Source: JBFEYJ01 sp041563315
Lineage (GTDB): Bacteria > Pseudomonadota > Gammaproteobacteria > Thiohalomonadales > Thiohalomonadaceae
DNA: 59,850 nucleotides
Direction of reading: 5' to 3'
Assembly: GCA_041563315.1 (NCBI GenBank)
Contig: JBFFNE010000009.1
Location: 1-59,850 of the forward strand
How positions within the stretch are numbered: the first letter of the stretch is position 1; each line of letters opens with the position of its first letter. A model generated the notes under the pieces. It saw only the letters and a list, made by a program, of their open reading frames with translations, made no database searches and was not told the origin of the DNA. Positions 42,200 to 50,864 of the stretch are shown here, one piece after another. The position numbers and the translations under genes were made by a program.

Positions 42200-43774
42200 T
42201 TGTCGTACAGTGTTGAAAAAAGCGTTGCCCGTTTTACGGCGGCACATCTGGGCCCTTTGCTCAAGGGCAGCATGGTGGGGCTGGAGAAGGAGAGCCTGCG
42301 GGTAAACAGCGAGGGTAAAATTGCCCAAACCCCGCACCCGCGCCAGCTGGGCTCTGCCCTGACACATCCCTATATCACCACCGACTATTCCGAGGCGTTG
42401 CTGGAGTTCATCACCCCGCCGTTTCATGAGATGGGCGAGGCACTGGGATTTTTGCGTGACCTGCAGCAGTTTGTCTATAGCCGGCTGGACAACGAACTGT
42501 TGTGGGCCACCAGCATGCCCTGTGTGGTCGCCGGTGAGTCGAGCATCCCCATCGCCTGTTATGGCGAATCCAATGTCGGCAAGATGAAGACCATCTATCG
42601 CCACGGTCTTGGACACCGTTACGGTCGGGCAATGCAGGTGATTGCCGGGGTGCACTTCAACTACTCCTACAGCGATGCCTTCTGGCAGGGGTTGCAGCAA
42701 CTCGAAGGCGATGACCGCCCGTTGCAGGATTTTGTTTCCGAACGCTATTTTGGCCTGCTGCGCAATCTGCTACGGGTTGGCTGGCTGATTCCTTATCTGT
42801 TTGGCGCCTCTCCGGCGGTGTGCAAGTCCTTCCTCCAGGGGAAGAAGACTACGCTCACGTCCCTTGACGATTACACCTACTATGAGCCTTACGCCACCTC
42901 GCTGCGTATGGGTGACATCGGCTACCAGAACAACAAGGAGAACGAGACCGGAATCAAGGCTAACTACAGTGGTCTGCAGGCCTATGTGGAAAGCCTGACC
43001 TGCGCCATTAACACCCCTTGCCCGGAGTATGAAAAGATCGGGGTGAAAGTGGATGGGAAGTACCACCAGCTTAACGCGAATATCCTGCAGATCGAGAATG
43101 AGTACTACAGTACCGTGCGTCCCAAGCAGCTGCTGCAGGGGACTGAAAAGCCCTCGCTCGCCCTCAAGCGTCGCGGGGTACGTTATGTTGAACTGCGCTC
43201 GCTCGATGTCAACGCCTTTGACCCGTTGGGGATCAACGAATCCCAACTCCATTTCCTCGAAGCCCTGATGCTCTACTGCCTGTTTGCCGATAGCCCACCG
43301 ATCAGCGACATCGAGCGGGTGGAGATTGACCAGAACGAAATGAATGTCGCCCACCGCGGGCGTGAGCCGGGCCTCAATCTGATGCGCTGCGGCAGTGCGG
43401 TGTCACTCAAGCAGTGGGCAGCGGAGATCTGCGCGGCGATGGTGCCGGTATGCGAGTTGCTCGATAGCAACACCAGCCGTCGCCCCTATCACCAGGCACT
43501 GGCACGTCAACAACGCGCCATCGATAATCCGGACCTGACCCCCTCGGCGCGCATGCTTGCCGAGATGCATAGCAGCAACGAAAGTTTCTTCGATTTGGCA
43601 CGACGTAAGTCGTTGGAGCACCAGTGGTATTTTGCCGAACTGCCAATCGCCCCCGAACAGGAACAGATGCTGACAGAGATGGCCGAGCGATCATTGCAGA
43701 AGCAGGCCGAAATCGAAGCAGCGGATAGTGTGGATTTTGATACTTTCTTGCAGGACTATTTTCAGCAGAACTGA
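42200..43774 (+). CDS. gshA: Glutamate-cysteine ligase GshA (type 1)
   Basis: The 524-residue protein matches the type-1 gammaproteobacterial enzyme: GLEKESLRVNSEGKIAQTPHP, ITTDYSEALLEFITPP, and downstream GVRYVELRSLDVNAFDPLG. It catalyses the first step of glutathione synthesis. The start is TTG 42200, with only a weak GCGGA upstream. Translation may begin here or at a rare start upstream. No gshB is adjacent. Confidence 0.92.
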   Translation: MSYSVEKSVARFTAAHLGPLLKGSMVGLEKESLRVNSEGKIAQTPHPRQLGSALTHPYITTDYSEALLEFITPPFHEMGEALGFLRDLQQFVYSRLDNELLWATSMPCVVAGESSIPIACYGESNVGKMKTIYRHGLGHRYGRAMQVIAGVHFNYSYSDAFWQGLQQLEGDDRPLQDFVSERYFGLLRNLLRVGWLIPYLFGASPAVCKSFLQGKKTTLTSLDDYTYYEPYATSLRMGDIGYQNNKENETGIKANYSGLQAYVESLTCAINTPCPEYEKIGVKVDGKYHQLNANILQIENEYYSTVRPKQLLQGTEKPSLALKRRGVRYVELRSLDVNAFDPLGINESQLHFLEALMLYCLFADSPPISDIERVEIDQNEMNVAHRGREPGLNLMRCGSAVSLKQWAAEICAAMVPVCELLDSNTSRRPYHQALARQQRAIDNPDLTPSARMLAEMHSSNESFFDLARRKSLEHQWYFAELPIAPEQEQMLTEMAERSLQKQAEIEAADSVDFDTFLQDYFQQN

Positions 43775-43881
43775 AGAAACAACCCTCAGCTGACTATTAT
43801 TTCAAGCTGCCGGGATAGCCTGGTGCGGAACACTGGTTGCCCGGTCGTGTCTATAAGTCCGTGGTAATAATGCCGCCGGGA

Positions 43882-43910
43882 TTGGCGAAGCGTGCACGCA
43901 GACGTACAAT
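43882..43910 (+). promoter_or_regulatory. Sigma70 promoter upstream of mnmG
   Basis: TTGGCG (43882-43887), a 17-bp spacer and TACAAT (43905-43910), 26 bp before ATG 43936. This is a good match to the housekeeping consensus. A GTGCACGC inverted motif lies between the hexamers. It would drive mnmG and the following housekeeping block. Confidence 0.6.
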
Positions 43911-43935
43911 ATGCGCCCCTTTTTGGTAAACGTTC

Positions 43936-45837
43936 ATGATTTATCCCGAATCCTTCGATGTCATTGTGGTTGGCGGCGGCCACGCCGGTAGTGAGGCGGC
44001 CATGGCGGCGGCACGCATGGGCTGTCGCACGCTACTGCTTACCCACAACATTGAAACCCTGGGGCAGATGTCCTGCAATCCGGCCATCGGCGGCATCGGC
44101 AAGGGGCACCTGGTGCGCGAGGTGGATGCCCTGGGCGGACTGATGGCTCGGGCCATCGACAAGGGGGGGATCCAGTTTCGTACCCTCAATGCCTCCAAGG
44201 GGCCGGCGGTGCGAGCCACCCGTGCCCAGGCGGACCGTCAGCTCTATAAGGCGGCGGTGCGTTATGCGCTGGAAAATGAGCCCAACCTGACGCTGTTCCA
44301 GCAGGCGGTAGAGGATCTCATCGTCGAGGGCGAGCGGGTGGTCGGTGTGGTGACCCAAATGGGGCTGAAGTTCCAGGCCCCGGCGGTGGTGCTGACGGTG
44401 GGTACCTTCCTCGGTGGCCTGATCCACATCGGCCAGGTGAACTATCAGGGCGGGCGTGCTGGTGATCCGCCGGCCAATGCACTGGCACACCGCTTACGTG
44501 AGCTGCCGTTTCGGGTGGAGCGGCTCAAGACCGGCACCCCGCCACGCATTGATGGGCGAAGCCTGGACTACAGCGTGATGCAGGCCCAGCCCGGCGACGA
44601 CCCGGCACCGGTCTTTTCCTTCCTCGGCAAGCCGGAGGATCACCCCGAGCAGGTGGCCTGCCACATCACCTATACCAACGAGCAGACCCACGAGATTATC
44701 CGCGGCGGGCTCGACCGTTCGCCTATGTACAGCGGCATTATCGAGGGGGTGGGGCCGCGCTATTGCCCCTCCATCGAGGACAAGGTGGTGCGCTTTGCCG
44801 ACAAGGTCTCGCACCAGATCTTCGTCGAGCCCGAGGGGTTGACCACCCACGAGATCTACCCCAACGGCATCTCCACCTCGCTGCCGTTTGACGTGCAGCT
44901 GGCGCTGGTGCGCTCGATTACCGGCTTCGAGCGGGCGCACATCACCCGCCCCGGCTATGCCATCGAGTACGACTTCTTCGACCCGCGCGATCTCAAGCCG
45001 AGCCTGGAGACCAAGTACATGGCGGGTCTGTTCTTCGCTGGTCAGATCAACGGCACCACCGGTTACGAGGAGGCCGCCGCCCAGGGCCTGCTGGCGGGGC
45101 TCAACGCCGCCCGTCTGGTGCAGGGCAAGGATCCGTGGGCACCGAGACGCGACGAGGCCTACATCGGCGTGATGGTGGATGACCTGATCACCCGCGGCAC
45201 CGCCGAGCCCTACCGTATGTTCACCTCCCGTGCCGAATACCGCCTGCTGTTGCGCGAGGATAACGCCGACCTGCGCCTCACCCCCATCGGTCGGGAGCTG
45301 GGACTGGTGGATGATGTGCGTTGGGCCGCCTTCGAGGGCAAGCGCGAGGCGATTTCCCGTGAGCAGCAGCGCCTGCACGACATCTGGGCGCGTCCTGCCG
45401 AGGTGCAGAACGCCGAGGCGCTGCTTGGCGGGCCACTGCTGCGTGAATATCGGCTGGAAGAGTTACTGCGCCGTCCCGACGTGAGCTACCAGGCGCTGTT
45501 CGAACTGCTGCCGGCGCTCGCGCCGGTGGCCGACCTCCAGGTGGCCGAGCAGGTGGAGGTGCAGCTCAAGTACGCCGGCTACATCGAGCGCCAGCATGAA
45601 GAGATCGCGCGGGCGCAGCGCAATGAACACACCGCCATCCCGGTGGACCTCGACTACAGCTCCGTGCGCGGCCTCTCCGCCGAAGTCCAGGAAAAACTCG
45701 CCAAAACCCGGCCCACCACCATCGGCCAGGCCACGCGCATCCCCGGCATCACCCCAGCTGCGATTTCGTTATTACTGATTTACCTAAAGAAAAATCCAAC
45801 ACAACGGCGTAAAGACGCAAAGGACGCGCAGGGTTAA
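43936..45837 (+). CDS. mnmG: tRNA uridine-5-carboxymethylaminomethyl modification enzyme MnmG
   Basis: The 633-residue protein has the FAD-binding GGGHAGSEAA (about 13-22), MSCNPAIGGIGKGHLVREVDALGG, MARAIDKGGIQFRTLNASKGPAVR and a C-terminal helical domain. MnmG with MnmE modifies wobble uridines in tRNA. The family normally ends in ISLLLIYLKK..., but here the frame runs on through the arm of intergenic repeat copy C, adding about 12 residues (TQRRKDAKDAQG). mnmE is not in the window. Confidence 0.95.
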   Translation: MIYPESFDVIVVGGGHAGSEAAMAAARMGCRTLLLTHNIETLGQMSCNPAIGGIGKGHLVREVDALGGLMARAIDKGGIQFRTLNASKGPAVRATRAQADRQLYKAAVRYALENEPNLTLFQQAVEDLIVEGERVVGVVTQMGLKFQAPAVVLTVGTFLGGLIHIGQVNYQGGRAGDPPANALAHRLRELPFRVERLKTGTPPRIDGRSLDYSVMQAQPGDDPAPVFSFLGKPEDHPEQVACHITYTNEQTHEIIRGGLDRSPMYSGIIEGVGPRYCPSIEDKVVRFADKVSHQIFVEPEGLTTHEIYPNGISTSLPFDVQLALVRSITGFERAHITRPGYAIEYDFFDPRDLKPSLETKYMAGLFFAGQINGTTGYEEAAAQGLLAGLNAARLVQGKDPWAPRRDEAYIGVMVDDLITRGTAEPYRMFTSRAEYRLLLREDNADLRLTPIGRELGLVDDVRWAAFEGKREAISREQQRLHDIWARPAEVQNAEALLGGPLLREYRLEELLRRPDVSYQALFELLPALAPVADLQVAEQVEVQLKYAGYIERQHEEIARAQRNEHTAIPVDLDYSSVRGLSAEVQEKLAKTRPTTIGQATRIPGITPAAISLLLIYLKKNPTQRRKDAKDAQG

Positions 45838-45959
45838 TGGCTGTGGCTGTAAGTACAGATCATGACGGCGGCGTCGAAGTCCTTTCTCATCCGTCCCGGG
45901 GAATGTGCAATCGCCTTAAAAGGTTTTCTTTGCGCCTTTTGCGCCTTTGCATTGAAAGG
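45801..45959. repeat. Inverted-arm intergenic element, copy C (159 bp)
   Basis: Left arm 45801-45833 lies inside the 3' end of mnmG. Right arm 45926-45959, reverse-complemented, contains CAATGCAAAGGCGCAAAAGG. It covers the whole mnmG-rsmG junction. The right arm includes AAAGG at 45955-45959, the apparent RBS for the TTG at 45968. Confidence 0.85.
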
Positions 45960-45967
45960 TTTTGATT

Positions 45968-46624
45968 TTGAGTGAATTGCGCGAAAAACTGGACACCGGC
46001 CTGGCGATGCTGGGGCTGGATCTGCCGGAGGCGGTGCGCGTGGGGCTGATTGCCTACGTGCAGATGCTGGTGCGCTGGAACAAGGCCTATAATCTGACCG
46101 CCATTCGTGATCCGCTGGAGATGGTGACTCGCCACCTGCTTGATTCCCTGGCTGTGGTGCCTCATTTGCAGGCCGGGCGGGTCATCGATGTGGGGACCGG
46201 CGGCGGTCTGCCGGGGATCCCACTCTCACTGGTGTTTCCTGAACGGGAGTTCGTGCTGCTGGATAGCAACAGTAAGAAGACCCGCTTCCTGGTGCAGGCC
46301 AAGGCGGAGCTGGGGCTGGAGAATGTCACCGTAGTGCACGGCAGAGTTGAGGATTATGACCCACAACCGGCCTTTGATGCGGTAATTACTCGCGCTTTTG
46401 CCTCGGTTGCTGATATCCTGACAAGTTCCCGCCACCTGCTGAAGCCCGGCGGGGAGTTTCTGGCAATGAAGGGAACTGTCCCGGTCGACGAGCTATCATG
46501 CCTGCCACCGGGTTTTCATCTGGAAGAGGTGATCGAACTCAAGGTGCCTGGACTGGAACGGGAGCATCGTCACCTGCTGCGCATTGTCAGTGATGCGTCA
46601 GCGGGGCGTCTGGAGGAGAATTAA
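45968..46624 (+). CDS. rsmG: 16S rRNA (guanine527-N7)-methyltransferase RsmG
   Basis: About 218 aa. TTG 45968 is preferred over TTG 45962 because AAAGG (45955-45959) is then eight bases away. SAM-binding motif VIDVGTGGGLPGIPLS (about 72-87), WNKAYNLTAIRDPLEMVTRHLLDSLA and FVLLDSNSKKTRFL are RsmG landmarks. It methylates G527 of 16S rRNA. The 5' end of the gene touches repeat copy C, and parA starts 4 bp after its stop codon. Confidence 0.93.
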   Translation: MSELREKLDTGLAMLGLDLPEAVRVGLIAYVQMLVRWNKAYNLTAIRDPLEMVTRHLLDSLAVVPHLQAGRVIDVGTGGGLPGIPLSLVFPEREFVLLDSNSKKTRFLVQAKAELGLENVTVVHGRVEDYDPQPAFDAVITRAFASVADILTSSRHLLKPGGEFLAMKGTVPVDELSCLPPGFHLEEVIELKVPGLEREHRHLLRIVSDASAGRLEEN

Positions 46625-46628
46625 AACT

Positions 46629-47420
46629 ATGGGTAAAATCATCGCAGTGGCGAACCAGAAAGGTGGCGTGGCCAAGACCACCACCTGCATCAATCTCGGC
46701 GCTTCTCTGGTTGCAACCAAACGGCGCGTGCTAGTGGTTGACCTGGATCCACAGGGCAACGCCACCGTCGGCAGCGGCATTAACAAAGATAGCATCGACA
46801 AGAGCAGCTACCACGTGCTGCTGGGCGAGGCGCCGGCCATGGAGGCGATTGTTCATGCCGAGGCTGCCGATTATGACATCCTGCCCACCAATGGCGATCT
46901 GACCGCTGCCGAGGTGGAGTTGATGAACATGAACATCGCGCGCGAACAGCGGTTGCGCAAGGCGCTGGAACCGGTTCGCGAGAGCTATGACTACATCCTT
47001 ATTGACTGCCCGCCTTCCCTTAACATGCTCACCCTGAATGCCATGGTGGCGGCCGATTCGGTGATGATTCCGATGCAGTGCGAGTACTACGCTCTGGAGG
47101 GGCTGAGTGCCCTGCTTAATACCATTGAGGAGATCCGTGGCTCGGTCAATCCGAAACTGGAGATCGAGGGACTACTGCGCACCATGTACGATCCGCGTAA
47201 TAATCTGGCCACCGATGTCTCAGGGCAGCTCATCCTGCACTTCGGTGATAAGGTCTACCGCACGGTGATCCCGCGCAACGTCCGCCTCGCTGAGGCGCCA
47301 AGCCACGGTATGCCCGTGCTCAATTATGACCGCACCTCGCGTGGTGCCGTCGCCTACCTGGCTCTGGCCGGTGAGATCCTGCGCCGCAGCAGCTCTCAGC
47401 CACAACAAGCTGCGGTTTAA
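46629..47420 (+). CDS. parA: Chromosome-partitioning ATPase ParA (Soj)
   Basis: ATG 46629, with GGAGGAG upstream, gives 263 aa. The deviant Walker A reads NQKGGVAKTTTCINLG (KGGVGKTT in most homologues, so Gly becomes Ala at one position within the allowed KGGxxKT pattern). Walker A' VDLDPQGNAT and IDCPPSLNMLTLNAMVAAD follow. ParA with ParB segregates the chromosome origin region. It lies between rsmG and parB, in the standard order. Confidence 0.94.
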   Translation: MGKIIAVANQKGGVAKTTTCINLGASLVATKRRVLVVDLDPQGNATVGSGINKDSIDKSSYHVLLGEAPAMEAIVHAEAADYDILPTNGDLTAAEVELMNMNIAREQRLRKALEPVRESYDYILIDCPPSLNMLTLNAMVAADSVMIPMQCEYYALEGLSALLNTIEEIRGSVNPKLEIEGLLRTMYDPRNNLATDVSGQLILHFGDKVYRTVIPRNVRLAEAPSHGMPVLNYDRTSRGAVAYLALAGEILRRSSSQPQQAAV

Positions 47421-47429
47421 AGAACAAGT

Positions 47430-47541
47430 CACCGCTAAGGCGCAAAGTGCGCAAAGGTGATTAATTTGCAGATCAGTATTCAGTACGAGCGACATATAAT
47501 CTCAAGGGTTTTTCTTTGCGCCCTTTGCGCCTTGGCGGTGA
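47430..47541. repeat. Inverted-arm intergenic element, copy D (112 bp)
   Basis: Left arm 47430-47458 (CACCGCTAAGGCGCAAAG then TGCGCAAAGG) and right arm 47513-47541, whose reverse complement begins CACCGCCAAGGCGCAAAG. It fills the parA-parB gap. An internal TATAAT lies at 47495-47500. Confidence 0.85.
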
Positions 47542-47565
47542 AATGCTAGTGATTGGAATAAAGTG

Positions 47566-48450
47566 ATGGCAGCGAAAAAACGAGGATTGGGGAAGGGGCT
47601 GGAGGCATTGCTGGGAAGCGGTTCAGCAACCGGCCAGGGCAGTGACGAGGCCGCCGCGGATTTCGGCTCCGATGGCGAACTGAGGAATATCCCGGTGGAC
47701 CTGTTGCAGCGCGGAGTCTATCAGCCACGTATCGACATGCACCCGGACACCCTTGAAGAGCTGGCCAATTCCATTCGCGCGCAGGGTGTGGTGCAGCCTA
47801 TTGTGGTGCGGCCGGTCGCCGGCAACCGTTACGAGATCATTGCCGGTGAGCGCCGCTGGCGCGCTGCCCAGCTGGCCGGTTTGCACGAGATCCCGTCGGT
47901 AGTGCGGGATGTGCCGGATCAGGCGGCCATGGCGATGGCGCTGATCGAGAATATCCAGCGTGAAGAGCTCAATCCGATGGAAGAGGCAATGGCGTTGCAT
48001 CGCCTGATCGAGGAGTTCGGCCTGACTCACCAGGAGACCGCCGATGCAGTAGGACGATCCCGCGCCTCGGTCTCCAATCTACTGCGCCTGCTCAGCCTCA
48101 ATGAGGAGATTAAGCGCATGGTGGAGAACGGGGACCTGGAAATGGGTCATGCCCGCGCTCTGTTGGCCCTCTCCGGTGATCTGCAGACACAGATCGCACG
48201 CATCGTGGCCGGCAAAGGGCTCTCCGTACGGGAGACTGAAAAACTGGTCAAGCGCACGCTAGAGCATCCCGGTGGCGAGCTGAAAACTGAGAAACGGGTT
48301 GACCCGGATATCCGTCGTCTTGAGCAGGACCTTGGCGACAAAATTGGCGCTCAGGTAGCGATCCAGCACGGCAACAAGGGCAAGGGCAAGCTGGTTATCC
48401 AGTACAACAGTCTTGATGAACTCGACGGCATTCTCGAGCACATCAAATAA
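47566..48450 (+). CDS. parB: Chromosome-partitioning protein ParB (Spo0J)
   Basis: About 294 aa from ATG 47566 (GTG 47563 is also possible; the RBS is weak). MAAKKRGLGKGLEALLG is the typical ParB N-terminus. Then come YQPRIDMHPDTLEELANSI, GERRWRAAQLAG (the CTP-binding motif) and the HTH TADAVGRSRASVSNLLRL. It binds parS and loads SMC. Copy D of the intergenic element lies immediately upstream. Confidence 0.94.
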   Translation: MAAKKRGLGKGLEALLGSGSATGQGSDEAAADFGSDGELRNIPVDLLQRGVYQPRIDMHPDTLEELANSIRAQGVVQPIVVRPVAGNRYEIIAGERRWRAAQLAGLHEIPSVVRDVPDQAAMAMALIENIQREELNPMEEAMALHRLIEEFGLTHQETADAVGRSRASVSNLLRLLSLNEEIKRMVENGDLEMGHARALLALSGDLQTQIARIVAGKGLSVRETEKLVKRTLEHPGGELKTEKRVDPDIRRLEQDLGDKIGAQVAIQHGNKGKGKLVIQYNSLDELDGILEHIK

Positions 48451-48457
48451 AGTTCCA

Positions 48458-48562
48458 GGTTCAAGGTTTAAAGAGTGTACCGGGCAATTGCGCGTAACAG
48501 GTATCGGGATGCAAAGGAACAGGAATGCGCCTCCTTGAATTCTGAACTTTCAACTTTGAACC
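48458..48562. repeat. GTTCAAAG-armed inverted repeat element
   Basis: GGTTCAAGGTTTAAAG (48458-48473) and the reverse complement of its right arm, GGTTCAAAGTTGAAAG (48547-48562), match at 14 of 16 positions. It lies directly after parB and ahead of the ATP synthase promoter. It differs in sequence from the CACCGCAAAGG-armed family but has the same layout. Confidence 0.6.
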
Positions 48563-48681
48563 CTCCCGCGTAAGAGCATCACACCCAAAATTACGACAAA
48601 TTCCGGTGGTTTTTGGGCCTGTTCAGTGCAATATCCCATCATCATATTGTGCTTATATAAGCATTTTTTATCCGACCATCA

Positions 48682-48710
48682 TTGACGCTCGGGGAGCGGG
48701 CCGATATACT
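48682..48710 (+). promoter_or_regulatory. Strong sigma70 promoter of the atp operon
   Basis: TTGACG (48682-48687), 17-bp spacer, TATACT (48705-48710): a near-consensus sigma70 promoter. Transcription would begin near 48717 with a leader of about 85 nt before ATG 48804. The upstream region 48451-48681 holds the GTTCAAAG-armed element and no gene. Confidence 0.8.
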
Positions 48711-48803
48711 TTCGCGCCGCTGAGAGCTTAACCCACGGCATAACTTTACGGTGCTGTAACAGTATTTCAGCACCTTAATAATGTGGGTCGTTCGGGAAAC
48801 ACG

Positions 48804-49202
48804 ATGAGCTACGCTCAGGTACAGCGCACCGCACAAAGGAGAGTCCTGTTTACCCAGGTTCTTCTGGTTGCCATGGTAGCAGGGATTTTTCTCTATACTG
48901 CTGGATGGCCCTCTGCGGCGGCTGTGATTTACGGCAGCCTTATCGTGATACTCAATTACCGGTTGCAGGTCTGGCAGCTAGCACGCGCCGACCGCATCGC
49001 AGGACGCAGCGCAGAGCGCAACATACGATATCTCTATCGTTGCGCCGCAGAAAGATTTATAGCAGCAGTGGCACTACTAGCTTTAGGCATCGGCCTGTTA
49101 AGACTTGGCCCGTTGCCACTGTTGAGCGGATACCTCATCGCCCAGTTTGCGATGGTGTATCGATGGTTTCTAGAATCAAGTGCGAGACGTAAACATGGCT
49201 AG
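48804..49202 (+). CDS. atpI: ATP synthase accessory subunit I (AtpI)
   Basis: About 132 aa with four membrane segments and short loops: VLFTQVLLVAMVAGIFLYTAGW, AAAVIYGSLIVILNYRL, FIAAVALLALGIGLLRLG and YLIAQFAMVYRW. This is the usual AtpI layout. AtpI helps assemble the c-ring. ATG 48804 is preferred; a frame from GTG 48783 is also open. The stop overlaps the atpB start. Confidence 0.85.
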   Translation: MSYAQVQRTAQRRVLFTQVLLVAMVAGIFLYTAGWPSAAAVIYGSLIVILNYRLQVWQLARADRIAGRSAERNIRYLYRCAAERFIAAVALLALGIGLLRLGPLPLLSGYLIAQFAMVYRWFLESSARRKHG

Positions 49203-50037
49203 CGAACAGCTTACATCCTCGGAATACATCAAACACCACCTCCAGAACCTGACTTTTGGTCAGCATCCTGATGGCACCTGGGGCATTGCTCACGGTGCAG
49301 CAGAAGCGAAGGAAATGGGCTTCTGGGCCTTCCATCTGGATACCCTGGGTTGGTCCTTTTTCCTCGGTCTGATCTTTATTTGGCTGTTCCGCAAAGCAGC
49401 CAAGACCGCCAGCACGGGTGTTCCAAGCGGTGTGCAGAATTTTGCTGAGTGGATTGTCGAGTTCATCGACACCAGCGTGCGCGGCTCCTTCAGCGCCAAG
49501 AATGATGTGGTGGCACCATTGGCGCTGACGATCTTCGTCTGGATCTTCTTGATGAACTTCATGGACCTTATCGCCATCGACTTCCTGCCGACCCTGGCTT
49601 CAGCGGTGGGTATCCCCTACATGAAAGTGGTGCCGACCACGGATCCCAATTCCACCTTTGGCATGGCGCTGTCGGTATTCCTGCTGGTGCTGTTCTATAG
49701 CATCAAGATGAAAGGCTTCGGTGGCTTCTTCGGTGAGCTGGCCTTCCAGCCGTTCCCCAAATGGATGTTCCCGATCAACCTGGTGCTGGAAGGTGTTGGC
49801 CTCATCGCCAAGCCGATCTCTCTGGCACTGCGACTCTTCGGCAACATGTATGCCGGTGAGATGATCTTCATTCTTATCGCCATTATGTATGGTGCCGGTT
49901 GGATGATGGGTACGTTTGCAGGCTTCCTGCAGCTCGGTTGGGCCATCTTCCACATCCTGATTATTACGCTGCAGGCGTTCATCTTCATGACCCTGACCAT
50001 CGTGTATCTGGACATGGCTCATCAAGAGCATCACTAA
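49195..50037 (+). CDS. atpB: ATP synthase Fo subunit a
   Basis: The 280-residue membrane protein has the essential Arg213 in ALRLFGNMYAGEM and the FP(K)WMFPINLVLEG segment before it. It forms the proton half-channels against the c-ring. ATG 49195 overlaps the end of atpI, consistent with tight coupling. Confidence 0.95.
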   Translation: MASEQLTSSEYIKHHLQNLTFGQHPDGTWGIAHGAAEAKEMGFWAFHLDTLGWSFFLGLIFIWLFRKAAKTASTGVPSGVQNFAEWIVEFIDTSVRGSFSAKNDVVAPLALTIFVWIFLMNFMDLIAIDFLPTLASAVGIPYMKVVPTTDPNSTFGMALSVFLLVLFYSIKMKGFGGFFGELAFQPFPKWMFPINLVLEGVGLIAKPISLALRLFGNMYAGEMIFILIAIMYGAGWMMGTFAGFLQLGWAIFHILIITLQAFIFMTLTIVYLDMAHQEHH

Positions 50038-50088
50038 GTTTTGTTTTACCTTTTATAACTTTTTAACCTTTAGATACAGGAGATTAAA

Positions 50089-50322
50089 ATGGAACAAGCA
50101 TTGTTGGTTATTGCTGGTGCACTGATGATGGGCCTGGGTGCTGTTGGCGCCGCTGTCGGCATCGGTATCCTCGGTGGTCGTTTCCTCGAAGGTGCTGCCC
50201 GTCAGCCCGAACTGATCCCCATGCTGCGCACCCAGTTCTTCATCGTTATGGGTCTGGTTGACGCCGTGCCGATGATCGCTGTCGGTCTTGCTATGTACGT
50301 TCTGTTCGCTCTGGCTGGTTAA
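50089..50322 (+). CDS. atpE: ATP synthase Fo subunit c
   Basis: The 77-residue hairpin protein has two membrane helices and the RQP loop (38-40). The proton-binding Asp58 is in MGLVDAVPMIAVGL. The surrounding residues are of the proton type and show no sodium-binding signature. RBS CAGGAG lies upstream of ATG 50089. Confidence 0.96.
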   Translation: MEQALLVIAGALMMGLGAVGAAVGIGILGGRFLEGAARQPELIPMLRTQFFIVMGLVDAVPMIAVGLAMYVLFALAG

Positions 50323-50382
50323 TCAATCCGGGAATCAACCTTTCCAGATAGAAATACCAGTTATCAACACGAGGTACATGGC

Positions 50383-50853
50383 ATGAATATTAATGCGACC
50401 CTGATTGGTCAGGCCATTAGCTTCATCTTCTTCGTGTGGTTCACCATGAAATTTGTGTGGCCGCCGATTATGTCTGCGCTCGAAGAGCGTAAGAAGAAGA
50501 TTGCCGATGGCTTGGCCGCCGCCGAACGCGGCAAGCACGAGCAGGTGTTGGCTGAGCAGCGTGCCACGGAAGTGATTGGCGAAGCGAAACAAGAAGCTTC
50601 CAATATCATTGCCCAGGCTCAAAAGCGCGCCAACGAGATCGTGGAAGAAGCCAAAGAGACTGCACGAGCTGAAGGTGACCGTATTGTTGCCTCAGCCAAT
50701 GCAGAAATTGAGCAGGAAGTTAACCGTGCCAAGGAGCACCTGCGTGGTCAGGTTGTTTCCATTGCTGTTGCCGGCGCGGGCAAAGTGCTGCGGCGTGAAA
50801 TCGACGCCAAGGCACACGACGACCTGCTTCAAGACCTTGTTTCACAAATTTAA
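50383..50853 (+). CDS. atpF: ATP synthase Fo subunit b
   Basis: The 156-residue protein has one N-terminal membrane helix (AISFIFFVWFTMKFVWPPIM) then a long coiled coil rich in Ala/Glu/Lys (EERKKKIADGLAAAERGKHEQVLAEQRA). It is the peripheral stalk. It starts about 60 bp after atpE. Confidence 0.95.
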   Translation: MNINATLIGQAISFIFFVWFTMKFVWPPIMSALEERKKKIADGLAAAERGKHEQVLAEQRATEVIGEAKQEASNIIAQAQKRANEIVEEAKETARAEGDRIVASANAEIEQEVNRAKEHLRGQVVSIAVAGAGKVLRREIDAKAHDDLLQDLVSQI

Positions 50854-50864
50854 GGTTTTGAGCC

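Noticed and set aside
43775..43935. Replication origin near mnmG
   Set aside because: The gene order suggests the origin is not far, but no cluster of DnaA boxes was found here.
44494..45378. Minus-strand open frame opposite mnmG
   Set aside because: mnmG is a certain gene, and the opposite frame has no recognisable features.
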